From: Shinella sp. XGS7
GTDB taxonomy: Bacteria > Pseudomonadota > Gammaproteobacteria > Burkholderiales > Burkholderiaceae_C
NCBI RefSeq assembly: GCF_020535565.1
Contig: NZ_CP084758.1
Coordinates: 2,135,501-2,199,500 of the forward strand
Reading direction: 5' to 3'
DNA: 64,000 nt
In this document: positions 19,519 to 28,438 of the stretch, piece after piece
How positions within the stretch are numbered: the first letter of the stretch is position 1
Layout: the number at the start of each line of letters is the position of its first letter
Translations under genes and position numbers: made by a program
Notes under the pieces: generated by a model
What the model was told of the DNA's origin: nothing
The model's database searches: none
Seen by the model: the letters and a program-made list of their open reading frames with translations, nothing else

Positions 19519-20918
19519 AGCATTCAAGGCCTGTGTTGCGCGGGGCCCTGCCGGCCCTGCTCCTGTCTGCGCTGCTGGCGGGCTGTGCCCTCGGGCCGGC
19601 GCCGCGCCCCGAACTGCCCCAGCCCGCGGCCTGGCAAGCTCCCCTGCCGCATGGCGGCAGCAGCGAGCAGCTGGGCCAGTGGTGGGCCCGCTTTGACGAT
19701 CCCTTGCTGGAGGCCCTGATCCGCCAGGCCGAAGCCGCCAACCCAGGCCTGCAGCAGGCCGTGGCGCGCATCGCCCAGGCCCGGGCCGCGGCCGGTGCGG
19801 CCGAGGGCGCGGGCCGGCCGCAGCTGGGGCTCAGCGGCTCGCTGAACCGCAGCCGTGCCGCCGTGCCCAGCAGCGAGGGCCCGCGCAGCCTGGGCAGCCT
19901 GGGCCTGGACGCGAGCTGGGAGCTGGATCTCTTTGCACGCCAGCGCCTGCAGAGCCAGGCCGCCACCGAGCGCGCCGCGGCCTCCACGCTGGCCTGGCAC
20001 CAGGCCAAGATCAGCCTGGCGGCCGAGGTGGCGCAGAACTACCTGGGCCTGCGCAGCTGCGAGCGCCTGCTGGACATCGTGCAGCGCGACGCTGAATCGC
20101 TCACCCTGATCGCCGGCTATGCGCAGGACAAGGCCCGGGTGGGCCTGGAGTCGCCCGCCGCCGCGGCCCTGCTGCAGGCCTCGGCCGCCGAGGCCGCCGG
20201 CCGCGTGCTGGCCCAGCGCGCCGACTGCGATCTGCAGATCAAGGCCCTGGTGGCCCTGACGGTGCTGGACGAGCCGGCCCTGCGCGAGCGCCTGGCCGAG
20301 GGCCGCGCCCGCCTGCCGCAGAGCGCGCGCTTTGCCGTGCCGGCCCTGCCCGCGGCCCTGCTGGCCCAGCGCCCCGACCTGGCCGCCAGCGAGCGCGAGG
20401 TGCTGGCCGCCTGGGCCGAGCGCGGCGCGGCCGATGCCGAGCGCTACCCCCAGCTGCGCCTCACGGGTTCGCTCTCGCGCGGTGCCCTGCGCGCCGGCGG
20501 TCTGCGCGACAGCGGCGAGGGCTGGTCCTTCGGCCCCACGCTGAGCCTGCCGATCTTGGATGGCGGCACGCGCCGAGCCAATCTGGATGCCGCCCAGGCC
20601 CGCTACGAGGAGGCCCTGGCCTTGCACAAGGAGCGCCTGCTGGGCGCGGTGCGAGAGGTGGAGGAAGCCCTGGTGCGCCTGGACGCGGCCGAGGCCCGCG
20701 AGGGCCATGCCCAGGACAGCGCGCGCGGCTACGAGGCCTCGCTGCAGGCCACGCAGGCGCGCTGGCAGCGTGGCCTGGCCAGCGCGGCCGAGCTGGAGGA
20801 GGCGCGCCGCCTGGCCCTGAACGCCCAGGCCAGCCTGGTGCAGGTGCAGCGGGAGCGCCAGAGCGCCTGGGTCGCGCTCTACAAGGCCAGCGGTGGCGGC
20901 GGCTGGCAGCAGCCCTGA
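19515..20918 (+). CDS. RND efflux outer-membrane lipoprotein (NodT/OprM family)
   Basis: A 467-residue TolC-like channel subunit. The signal peptide ends in a lipobox LLAGC with the acylated Cys24. The typical opening QWWARFDDPLLEALIRQA and two repeats of the outer-membrane efflux (OEP) domain follow (about 55-240 and 265-455), with family motifs SWELDLFARQR and AQRPDLAASEREV. It starts with GTG at 19515, translationally coupled to tetR. With the following adaptor and pump it would complete a tripartite exporter spanning both membranes; substrates are unknown. Confidence 0.92.
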   Translation: MKHSRPVLRGALPALLLSALLAGCALGPAPRPELPQPAAWQAPLPHGGSSEQLGQWWARFDDPLLEALIRQAEAANPGLQQAVARIAQARAAAGAAEGAGRPQLGLSGSLNRSRAAVPSSEGPRSLGSLGLDASWELDLFARQRLQSQAATERAAASTLAWHQAKISLAAEVAQNYLGLRSCERLLDIVQRDAESLTLIAGYAQDKARVGLESPAAAALLQASAAEAAGRVLAQRADCDLQIKALVALTVLDEPALRERLAEGRARLPQSARFAVPALPAALLAQRPDLAASEREVLAAWAERGAADAERYPQLRLTGSLSRGALRAGGLRDSGEGWSFGPTLSLPILDGGTRRANLDAAQARYEEALALHKERLLGAVREVEEALVRLDAAEAREGHAQDSARGYEASLQATQARWQRGLASAAELEEARRLALNAQASLVQVQRERQSAWVALYKASGGGGWQQP

Positions 20919-20953
20919 GCGCCCCGCCCCCAGCCCAGAACAAGGAAGCAGCA

Positions 20954-22108
20954 ATGATGCAGATGAACAAGCACAGCAAATGGATGGTCACGGCCCTGGC
21001 CGCGGCCCTGGTGGGTGGCTGGGCCCTGGCGGCCGAATCCGGCAAGGGCGGCGGCGCCGAGGCTGCGGCCAAGGCCCGGCCGGCGCTGAGCGTGCAGCTG
21101 GTGGCGGTGGACCAGCAGGACTGGCCCCAGATCCTGCCGGCCAGCGGCACGGTGGCGGCCTGGCAGGAGGCGGTGGTGGGCGCCGAGATCTCGGGCTTGC
21201 GCCTCTCGCAGGTGCTGGTGAATGTGGGCGATGCGGTGCGCCGCGGCCAGCTGCTGGCCCAGCTCTCCAGCGACACGGTGCAGGCCGAGCTGGCTCAGAG
21301 CCGGGCCGCCGCCGCCGAGGCCCAGGCCACGCTGGAGGGCGCGCGCCTGGACGCCGAGCGTGCCCGCGCCCTGCAGGCCGGCGGCAGCGGCGCGCTCAGC
21401 GCCCAGCAGCTGCAGCAGTACCTCACCGCCGAGCAGACGGCCAAGGCGCGCGCGGAAGCGGCGCAGGCCCGCGTGCGCAGCGATGAGCTGCGCCTGGCCC
21501 AGACCCGCATCGTGGCGCCGGACGATGGTCTGATCTCGGCCCGCGCTGCCACCCTGGGCGCGGTGGTGCAGGGCCAGGAGCTGTTTCGCCTGATCCGCGG
21601 CAAGCGCCTGGAGTGGCGGGCCGAGGTGCCGGCCGCCGAGCTCGCGCGGCTCAAGCCCGGCCAGCCGGTGCAGATCGCCCTGCCGGGCGCCGGCACGGCC
21701 CCGCTGCGCGGCAGCGTGCGCATGCTGGCGCCCACCGTGGATGCCACCACGCGCAACGGCCTGGTCTATGTGGACCTGCCCGCCAGCGCCATGGAGGCGG
21801 GGCTGCGCGCCGGCAGCTTTGTGCGCGGCGAGATCCAGCTGGGCAGCGGCCGGGTGCTGAGCCTGCCGCAGAGCGCGGTGCTACCGCGCGACGGCTTCAG
21901 CTATGTGTTCAAGGTGGGCGCCGAGGGCAAGGTGCAGCAGACCAAGGTGGGCACGGGCCGGCGCGTGGGCGATCGTATCGAGCTGCTCTCGGGCCTCAAG
22001 GCCGGCGATCGCGTGGTGGCCAGCGGCGTGGGCTTCCTCTCCGATGGCGATCTGGTCAAGGTCGTGTCCACCACGAGCACGAGTATGACGACGGCCGCGG
22101 GGAAGTAA
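20954..22108 (+). CDS. RND efflux periplasmic adaptor (membrane fusion protein)
   Basis: A 384-residue HlyD/AcrA-type adaptor. The N-terminal hydrophobic segment WMVTALAAALVGGWALAAES acts as signal or anchor, without a lipobox cysteine. Lipoyl half-motifs (SGTVAAWQEAVVGAEISG; IVAPDDGLISARAATLGAVV) flank a helical hairpin of about 60 residues, followed by beta-barrel and membrane-proximal domains. A ribosome-binding site AAGGA lies 7 nt before the ATG. It links the lipoprotein channel upstream to the pump 3 bp downstream. Being first-transcribed after the channel gene is less common than adaptor-pump-channel order. Confidence 0.93.
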   Translation: MMQMNKHSKWMVTALAAALVGGWALAAESGKGGGAEAAAKARPALSVQLVAVDQQDWPQILPASGTVAAWQEAVVGAEISGLRLSQVLVNVGDAVRRGQLLAQLSSDTVQAELAQSRAAAAEAQATLEGARLDAERARALQAGGSGALSAQQLQQYLTAEQTAKARAEAAQARVRSDELRLAQTRIVAPDDGLISARAATLGAVVQGQELFRLIRGKRLEWRAEVPAAELARLKPGQPVQIALPGAGTAPLRGSVRMLAPTVDATTRNGLVYVDLPASAMEAGLRAGSFVRGEIQLGSGRVLSLPQSAVLPRDGFSYVFKVGAEGKVQQTKVGTGRRVGDRIELLSGLKAGDRVVASGVGFLSDGDLVKVVSTTSTSMTTAAGK

Positions 22109-22111
22109 GCC

Positions 22112-25100
22112 ATGCTCAATGTCTCGTCCTGGTCGATCCGCAATCCGACCCCGGCCATCCTGCTCTTCATCATGCTGACCCTGGCAGGTCTGCTGGGCTT
22201 TCGCTGGATGAAGATCCAGAACTTCCCCGACATCGACCTGCCCACCATCACGGTCACGGCCCTGCTGCCCGGCGCTTCGCCGGCCCAGCTGGAGTCGCAG
22301 GTGGCGCGCAAGCTGGAAAACCAGATCGCCACCCTGCAGGGGCTCAAGCACATCTACACCACCATCCAGGACGGCACGGTCACCGTGACCGTGGAGTTCC
22401 GCCTGGAGAAGCCCACCCAGGAGGCGGTGGACGATGTGCGCGCCGCGGTGGCGCGCGTGCGCTCCGACCTGCCGGGCGAGCTGCGCGATCCCATCGTCAA
22501 CAAGCTGGAGCTCAGTGGCTCGCCCATCCTCACCTACACCGTGGCCTCGCTGCGTGAGGGTGGTATGGATGACGAGGCCCTGTCCTGGTTTGTGGACAAC
22601 CAGGTGTCCAAGCGCATGCTGGCGGTGCGCGGCGTGGGCGCGGTCAGCCGCGTGGGCGGCGTCACGCGCGAGGTGCGCGTGGAGCTGGACCCGGCCAAGC
22701 TGCTGGCGCTCAACACCACGGCGGCCGAAGTCTCGCGCCAGCTGCGCCAGTTCCAGCAGGAGGCCTCGGGCGGCCGCGCCGATATCGGCGGGCTGGAGCA
22801 GTCGGTGCGCACCCTGGCAACCGTGCAGGATGCGCAGGAACTCGCCGCCATGGACATTGCCCTGGCCGACGGCCGGCATGTGCGCCTGGATCAGCTGGCC
22901 ACGGTGAGCGACACCGTGGCCGAGCAGCGCAGCGCGGCCCTGCTCAATGGCAAGCCGGTGGTGGGTTTCGAGATCACCCGCACCCGCGGTGCCGGCGAGG
23001 TGGATGTGGCCGAGGGCGTGCGCGCCGCGGTGCAGGCCCTGCGGGCCGAGCATCCCGAGATCGAGATCACCGAGGCCTTCAACTTCGTGGACCCGGTGCA
23101 GGAGAACTTCGACGGCTCCATGTACCTGCTCTACGAGGGCGCCTTCCTGGCGGTGCTGGTGGTGTGGTTCTTCCTGCGCGACTGGCGCGCCACCCTGGTG
23201 GCGGCCACGGCCCTGCCGCTCTCGGCCATTCCCACCTTCATCGCGATGTACCTGCTGGGCTTCTCGGTCAACACCGTGACCCTGCTGTCCCTCTCCCTTG
23301 TGGTGGGCATCCTGGTGGACGATGCCATCGTCGAGATCGAGAACATCATGCGCCATCTGCGCATGGGCAAGACGCCCTTCCAGGCGGCCATGGAGGCGGC
23401 CGACGAGATCGGCCTGGCGGTGATCGCCACCACCTTCACCCTGATCGCGGTCTTCCTGCCCACGGCCTTCATGAGCGGGGTGCCGGGCAAGTTCTTCGTG
23501 CAGTTCGGCTGGACGGCGGCGATTGCCGTCTTCTTCTCCCTGGTGGTGGCGCGCATGCTCACGCCCATGATGGCGGCCTATCTGCTCAAGCCGCCGAGCG
23601 GCCCCGAGCATGAGCCGCGCTGGCTGCAGCGCTACACGGGCTGGGCGCGCTGGTGCCTGCAGCACCGCATCAAGACCCTGCTGGCCACCGGGGCCTTCAC
23701 CGTGGGCTCCATCGTGCTCGCGGGCTTTCTGCCCACGGGCTTTCTGCCGCCGGACGATCTGAGCCAGACCCAGGTCAGCATCACCCTGCCGCCGGGCAGC
23801 ACCTTCAAGCAGACCGCGGCCGCGGCCGAGGCGGCCGGCGAGATCGTCAAGGCCCACAAGCATGTGAGCCTGATCTACACCGCCATCGGCGGTGGCGCGG
23901 CCGGCTCGGACCCCTTCGCCCTGGGCGGCGCGCCCGAGGTGCGCAAGGCCACGCTCACGCTCAACCTCACACCGCGCAAGGAGCGCCCGGGCCTGAGCAA
24001 GCAGGCCATCGAGAGCGAGTTGCGCGAGGCGCTGGACGTCATTCCCGGCGCCCGCGTCAAGGTGGGCTTTGGCGGCTCGTCCGAGAAGTATGTGCTGGTC
24101 CTGGCCGGCGAGGACGGCCGGGTGCTGGCCGAGCATGCCCAGATCGTGGAGCGCGAGCTGCGCGGCATTCCGGGCATCGGCGCCGTCACCTCCACGGCCA
24201 GCCTGACCCGGCCCGAGCTGATCGTGCGGCCCGACTTCGCGCGGGCCGCCGAGCTGGGGGTGAGCGCGGCCGCGATTGCCGACACCCTGCGCGTGGCCAC
24301 CGCTGGCGACTACGACCAGGACCTGCCCAAGCTCAACCTCGCCCAGCGCCAGGTGCCGGTGGTGGTCAAGCTGCCGGCCAGCGCGCGCGCCGACCTGGAC
24401 TATCTCGCGCGCCTGCCGGTGCCGGGCAGCCGCGGGCCGGTGCCGCTGTCGAATGTGGCCACGCTGGAGATCGCCAGCGGCCCGGCGCAGATCGACCGCT
24501 ACGACCGCCAGCGCAATATCAATTTCGAGGTGGAGCTGAACCAGCAGCCCCTGGGCGAGGTGGCCAAGCAGGCCCTGGCCCTGCCCAGCCTGCAAAACCT
24601 GCCGCCGGGCGTGATCCAGACCTCGGTGGGTGATGCCGAGGCCATGGAGGAGCTGTTTGCAAGCTTCGGCCTGGCCATGCTGACCGGCGTGCTGTGCATC
24701 TATATCGTGCTGGTGCTGCTGTTCAAGGACTTCGTGCAGCCGCTCACCATCCTGGTGGCCCTGGTGCTCTCGGTGCCGGGCGCCTTCTTCGCGCTCTTCG
24801 TCACGCACACGGCCCTGTCCATGCCTTCGATGATCGGCCTGATCATGCTGATGGGCATTGCCACCAAGAACTCCATCCTGCTGGTGGACTACGTGATCAT
24901 CGCGCGCCGCGACCAGGGACTGAGCCGCCTGGAGGCGGTGCTGGACGCCTGCCACAAGCGCGCCCGTCCCATCGTGATGACCACCATCGCCATGGGTGCG
25001 GGCATGCTGCCCATCGCCATGGGCCTGGGCGTGGATCCGAGCTTCCGCGCGCCCATGGCCATCGTCGTGATCGGCGGCCTGATCACATCCACCTTCCTGA

Positions 25101-25222
25101 GCCTGCTGGTGGTGCCTATCGTCTTCACCTATGTGGACGATCTGGTGCAGCGCCTGCGGCCGGGCCGGCGGCGGGCGGCCGAGGCCGCCTCAGGGGCGCA
25201 GGCTGCTGAACACCGAGGCTGA
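22112..25222 (+). CDS. RND-family efflux pump, inner membrane (AcrB/HAE1-like)
   Basis: A 1036-residue transporter of the resistance-nodulation-division superfamily with 12 predicted membrane helices and two large periplasmic loops. TM4 carries the proton-relay acid pair in GILVDDAIVEIENIM; the second half has GIATKNSILLVDYVI, the typical TM11 motif. It begins SWSIRNPTPAILLFIMLTLA, closer to multidrug/HAE pumps of environmental beta- and gammaproteobacteria than to heavy-metal (CusA) pumps. It is driven by proton import and works with the two upstream subunits. The last 33 bp overlap tail-to-tail with the convergent REC protein gene. Confidence 0.93.
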   Translation: MLNVSSWSIRNPTPAILLFIMLTLAGLLGFRWMKIQNFPDIDLPTITVTALLPGASPAQLESQVARKLENQIATLQGLKHIYTTIQDGTVTVTVEFRLEKPTQEAVDDVRAAVARVRSDLPGELRDPIVNKLELSGSPILTYTVASLREGGMDDEALSWFVDNQVSKRMLAVRGVGAVSRVGGVTREVRVELDPAKLLALNTTAAEVSRQLRQFQQEASGGRADIGGLEQSVRTLATVQDAQELAAMDIALADGRHVRLDQLATVSDTVAEQRSAALLNGKPVVGFEITRTRGAGEVDVAEGVRAAVQALRAEHPEIEITEAFNFVDPVQENFDGSMYLLYEGAFLAVLVVWFFLRDWRATLVAATALPLSAIPTFIAMYLLGFSVNTVTLLSLSLVVGILVDDAIVEIENIMRHLRMGKTPFQAAMEAADEIGLAVIATTFTLIAVFLPTAFMSGVPGKFFVQFGWTAAIAVFFSLVVARMLTPMMAAYLLKPPSGPEHEPRWLQRYTGWARWCLQHRIKTLLATGAFTVGSIVLAGFLPTGFLPPDDLSQTQVSITLPPGSTFKQTAAAAEAAGEIVKAHKHVSLIYTAIGGGAAGSDPFALGGAPEVRKATLTLNLTPRKERPGLSKQAIESELREALDVIPGARVKVGFGGSSEKYVLVLAGEDGRVLAEHAQIVERELRGIPGIGAVTSTASLTRPELIVRPDFARAAELGVSAAAIADTLRVATAGDYDQDLPKLNLAQRQVPVVVKLPASARADLDYLARLPVPGSRGPVPLSNVATLEIASGPAQIDRYDRQRNINFEVELNQQPLGEVAKQALALPSLQNLPPGVIQTSVGDAEAMEELFASFGLAMLTGVLCIYIVLVLLFKDFVQPLTILVALVLSVPGAFFALFVTHTALSMPSMIGLIMLMGIATKNSILLVDYVIIARRDQGLSRLEAVLDACHKRARPIVMTTIAMGAGMLPIAMGLGVDPSFRAPMAIVVIGGLITSTFLSLLVVPIVFTYVDDLVQRLRPGRRRAAEAASGAQAAEHRG

Positions 25223-26077
25223 GCGGGGCTTGAGGGCTCCATAGGCATCGGCCTCGGCCAGTGTCAGCAGGGCGTGCGCAGCCACGGCATCGCGCGGAAA
25301 CAGGGCCAGGCCCAGCTCGATCTCCAGATTCAGCGTCCGGCCGGGCAGGGCGTAGGGCTGGGCCAGCAGGGTGTTGAGACGCCGGGCAAAGCGCGTTGCC
25401 TCGGCGGCCGATTCCACCCGGGTCAGCACCAGGGAGAACTGCTGCTCGGCATGACGGGCCAGCAGGTCGGCGGGGGTGATGCAGCCGGCCAGCCGGCGGG
25501 CCACCTCGCACAGCAGGGCTTCGGCCTGGTCGGTCGCGGCCGGCTGGGCGGCCAGGCCGCGCAGCACCAGCACATAGACCGCCAACTCCTGGTCGTCACG
25601 GGCTGCCATCTTGGTCGCCTGGTCCAGCCGCTCCAGCAGGGCGCGCTGGTTGCAGGCGCCGGTCAGACCGCCGCGCAGCAGATGGAGCTGGGCGCTGGCG
25701 GCCGAGCCGCCTCGCTCCTGCTCCAGCAGCCCGCCCAGATCGTCGAAGAGGGTCTCCAGGCCGCTGGCCTTGTCGTAGAAGCCATCGGCCCCGGCGTCCT
25801 GGCAGGCCTCGCGGTAGGCCTCCAGGAACTGGGCCGTCAGCACCATGATGCGGCCGGCGAAACCGGCGCGGCGCAGCCGGGCCAGCACCTGCAGGCCCGA
25901 GCCCGTGGCCAGGGAGAGATCCAGCAGCACGATATCGGGCTGCAGCCACTCGATCAGGGCCAGGGCCTGGTCCTGGCCGGTGGCCTCGCCCACCACGGTC
26001 ACGCCCGGCAGGCTCTCCAGGCGCCGCACCAGCAGGCGTCGGATCGAGGCCGAGTCCTCGACGACAAAGACATTCAT
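25190..26077 (-). CDS. Response regulator with catalytically dead GGDEF domain
   Basis: A 295-residue protein. Residues 1-115 are a complete receiver: Glu7-Asp8 (VVEDSAS), phospho-Asp53 (LLDLSLATGSG), Thr81 and Lys103. Residues about 133-290 keep the GGDEF fold (LTGACNQRALLERL; LGLALFPRD; AEADAYGALK), but the active site GGDEF is replaced by HAEQQF (209-214), so no cyclase activity is expected. It may bind a nucleotide or act by protein contact. The ATG at 26077 starts at the receiver and has GGGGAG upstream; a start at 26122 would add 15 non-conserved residues. Its 3' end overlaps the RND pump gene by 33 bp on the opposite strand. Confidence 0.8.
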   Translation of the reverse strand: MNVFVVEDSASIRRLLVRRLESLPGVTVVGEATGQDQALALIEWLQPDIVLLDLSLATGSGLQVLARLRRAGFAGRIMVLTAQFLEAYREACQDAGADGFYDKASGLETLFDDLGGLLEQERGGSAASAQLHLLRGGLTGACNQRALLERLDQATKMAARDDQELAVYVLVLRGLAAQPAATDQAEALLCEVARRLAGCITPADLLARHAEQQFSLVLTRVESAAEATRFARRLNTLLAQPYALPGRTLNLEIELGLALFPRDAVAAHALLTLAEADAYGALKPRSASVFSSLRP

Positions 26078-26172
26078 CAGCAGCTCCCCGTTTGATGGCT
26101 GCATCTTGCGCCGCGGGGGCACGCCGGGGCAGGGGCGGCGCGCCCCTGCGGGCGTGCGGCAAGCCCGGAAGG

Positions 26173-26197
26173 GCCTGTAGGCAATTGCCCTACAGGC
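26173..26197. promoter_or_regulatory. 25-bp inverted repeat between two response-regulator genes
   Basis: Arms GCCTGTAGG (26173-26181) and CCTACAGGC (26189-26197) are perfect 9-bp complements around a 7-nt centre CAATTGC. It lies 5 bp beyond the stop of the NarL-type gene and about 95 bp upstream of the REC/dead-GGDEF gene. No T-run follows on the minus strand, so a terminator is unlikely; a dimeric-regulator binding site, perhaps for the adjacent NarL-type protein, is a reasonable inference. Confidence 0.5.
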
Positions 26198-26202
26198 GCT
26201 GG

Positions 26203-26847
26203 CTAAGCCGCGTCGGTCAGCCCATGCTGCAGGCAGTACTTGGTGAGCTCGGTGTTGTTGCGCCAGCCGGCCTTCTCGAGGATGCGGGCGCGATAAGTGC
26301 CCACGGTCTTGACCGAGAGGTGCATGGTGTCGGCGATCTCGGCCGGGGTGCGGCCGGCGGCGATCAGCAGCATCACCCGGTGCTCCTGGGTGGAGAGCTG
26401 CTCATGCGGCAGGCGCTGCGGTGCCTGGCCGCTGAGCAGGCCCAGCAGGTGGTCGGCCATGGCCGCGGTCACATAGCGGCCGCCGGCCAGCAGACGCTGC
26501 AGGGCCAGGACCAGCTCCTCACCGGCCCGGTCCTTGGGCAGATAGCCGGACACACCCATCTGCAGCAGGCGCGCGGCGAAGGCCGACTCGGCATTCAGGC
26601 TCAGCACCAGCACCGGCACCTCGCGCAGGGCGCGCAGCACGCGGCTGGCGCCCTCCACCCCGGTGGCGTCGGGCAGGGAGAGGTCCAGCACCACCACATC
26701 GGGGCGGGTCTGCTGGCCTAGGCTCAGGGCCTGGGCGATGGTGGTGGACTCCAGGATCTGGGCCTCGGGCCACTGGGCCAGGATGAGCTGGCGCACGCCG
26801 ATGCGCATGATGGGGTGGTCGTCCACCACGAGTGCGGTCAAGCCCAT
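26203..26847 (-). CDS. NarL/FixJ-type two-component response regulator
   Basis: A 214-residue protein with an N-terminal receiver (VVDDHPIMRIG, phospho-Asp55 in VVLDLSLPDATG, Lys in YLPKDRAG) and a C-terminal LuxR-type helix-turn-helix (STQEHRVMLLIAAGRTPAEI then LSVKTVGTYRARILEKAG). The ATG at 26847 has AGGAGGAG 8 nt upstream, which settles the start against an in-frame ATG at 26880. The gene overlaps the end of the sensor kinase gene by 10 bp, so the two form a coupled pair. It is probably the output of that kinase; targets may include the 25-bp palindrome just downstream. Confidence 0.92.
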   Translation of the reverse strand: MGLTALVVDDHPIMRIGVRQLILAQWPEAQILESTTIAQALSLGQQTRPDVVVLDLSLPDATGVEGASRVLRALREVPVLVLSLNAESAFAARLLQMGVSGYLPKDRAGEELVLALQRLLAGGRYVTAAMADHLLGLLSGQAPQRLPHEQLSTQEHRVMLLIAAGRTPAEIADTMHLSVKTVGTYRARILEKAGWRNNTELTKYCLQHGLTDAA

Positions 26848-28259
26848 TGACGGTTCTCCTCCTCGTCGTCCTGGCGGCATGCCGGCGCGGACTCGCCGCT
26901 GGCCGCGTGGGACGGGGCCAGCGGCAGGCAGACCCGCACCCGGCTGCCGCGCTCGGCGCCGGGCCCGAACTCCAGACTGCCACCGGCCAGGGCGGCGCGC
27001 TCGCGCATATTGCGCAGACCCGAGGCATCGGCCCGCACCGAACCGGGGCCCACGCCGTCGTCCTCGATCTCCAGGCAGTAGCCGCTGGGGCCGGCCCGAC
27101 CGCCGATACGCAGCCGCTGCGCCTGCGCATGGCGCAGCACATTGGTGCAGGCCTCCTGCAGGATGCGAAAGAGCTGGTTGCGCTGCTCGGGGCTCAGGCG
27201 CTGCTCGTCGAGGATCTCCACGCTGAGCTGCAGCTGCCCCTGGCGCTCCAGTCCGCGCGCATGGTGGGCCACGGCAGCGGCCAGGCCCAAATCGTCCAGC
27301 AGGGGCGGGCGCAGGCTGGCCGAGATCTGGCGCGCAGCGCTGATGCAGTCATCGGCCAGGGCCTGCAGCTCGTCCAGCATCTCCTCGCGCTGAGGCGCGA
27401 GCTTCTTGCGCAGGGCGATGAGCAGCATCTTGCTGGCCGTGCCGATCTGGCCGATCTGGTCGTGCACCTCGCGCGCCAGCTCCCGGCGCTCATGCTCCAC
27501 GCTGCGGTCCAGCTCGGCGGCAAAGCCCTGGATGCGGGCGAGCGCGCTGCTGAGTGCGGCAGTGCGCTCGGTCACGGTGTGCTCCAGGCGCTCGTGGCTG
27601 TCGCGCAGCGCGCGCTCGGCGCGGTCGCGGCGGCGGCGCTCCAGCTGCAGGGCCATCAGGGCGCCGGCCATCATCAACAGGCCGCTGGCGGTGAGCAGCG
27701 CGCTGAGCTCGGCGCTGTGCCGGCGCTCGGCGGCAGCCTCGGCCTGGGTGCGGCGCACCAGCTCGGCCTGGGCGGCCTCCAGCTGCTGCAGCTCGGCGCG
27801 AATATCGTCCATCAGCTGTTTGCCCGACACATAGCCGGACAAGTCCTTGAGCACGGCCTCGCCCACGGTCCAGCGCTGCTCCACATTGCGCTCCACCTGG
27901 GCCAGGCGGCGCTCGATGAAGCCCTCCAGACGCTGCAGGGCGCTGCGGTCTCCACCCTCCTGCAGCAGACGCTGGCGCAGCTCGCCATAGCTCAGGCTCA
28001 GCTCGCCCCGGGCCTGTTCATAGGGTTCCAGAAACGCGGTCTGGCCGGTGATGATGAAACCGCGCTGGCCGGTTTCGATGTCCACCAGCTGCGCGCCCAC
28101 GCGGCGCAGCAGCAGCTGGGTCTGCAGGGCCTGGACCTGGGCCTCGGCGCGGCGTGCCAGTTCCTGCTGGCTGCCATGCTGGCTCCAGGCGGTGGCGATG
28201 AAGGCCACGCTGCCACCCAGCAGCAGGCCCATTGCAAGCGGAAAAATGGTCCAGCGCAT
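26838..28259 (-). CDS. Sensor histidine kinase, CHASE3 and HisKA_3 type
   Basis: A membrane kinase of about 473 residues. One N-terminal TM helix (WTIFPLAMGLLLGGSVAFIA), a CHASE3-like helical periplasmic domain (LVDIETGQRGFIITGQTAFL), a second TM (SALLTASGLLMMAGALMAL), a coiled coil, and a HisKA_3 phosphotransfer helix with His266 in HERRELAREVHDQIGQ. The HATPase has LQEACTNVLRHAQA and DDGVGPG. This NarX/DegS-like architecture pairs with NarL-type regulators such as the one overlapping its 3' end. The ATG at 28259 leaves the usual short cytoplasmic tail before TM1; an ATG at 28295 would add 12 residues and is possible. Confidence 0.9.
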   Translation of the reverse strand: MRWTIFPLAMGLLLGGSVAFIATAWSQHGSQQELARRAEAQVQALQTQLLLRRVGAQLVDIETGQRGFIITGQTAFLEPYEQARGELSLSYGELRQRLLQEGGDRSALQRLEGFIERRLAQVERNVEQRWTVGEAVLKDLSGYVSGKQLMDDIRAELQQLEAAQAELVRRTQAEAAAERRHSAELSALLTASGLLMMAGALMALQLERRRRDRAERALRDSHERLEHTVTERTAALSSALARIQGFAAELDRSVEHERRELAREVHDQIGQIGTASKMLLIALRKKLAPQREEMLDELQALADDCISAARQISASLRPPLLDDLGLAAAVAHHARGLERQGQLQLSVEILDEQRLSPEQRNQLFRILQEACTNVLRHAQAQRLRIGGRAGPSGYCLEIEDDGVGPGSVRADASGLRNMRERAALAGGSLEFGPGAERGSRVRVCLPLAPSHAASGESAPACRQDDEEENRQWA

Positions 28260-28438
28260 GTCCTGCCGAGCGAGCGCAATCGTTCCTGCACACATGCGGG
28301 CCTGCAGCCATGAGGCGATGACAGTGGGGCTGCAGTGCCCACCCTACCCTTGTGGTGGCCCGTCGAGCGGGCAGCACCTGGCCGCAGGCTAGGCCGGCCC
28401 GCGGCAAATTGCAAGCGCTGATGTCGCCTTCGCGAGGG

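Noticed and set aside
21881-24955. A 1024-codon minus-strand frame opposite the RND pump
   Set aside because: Shadow frame rich in His, Gln and Gly; the plus strand encodes a full-length RND transporter.
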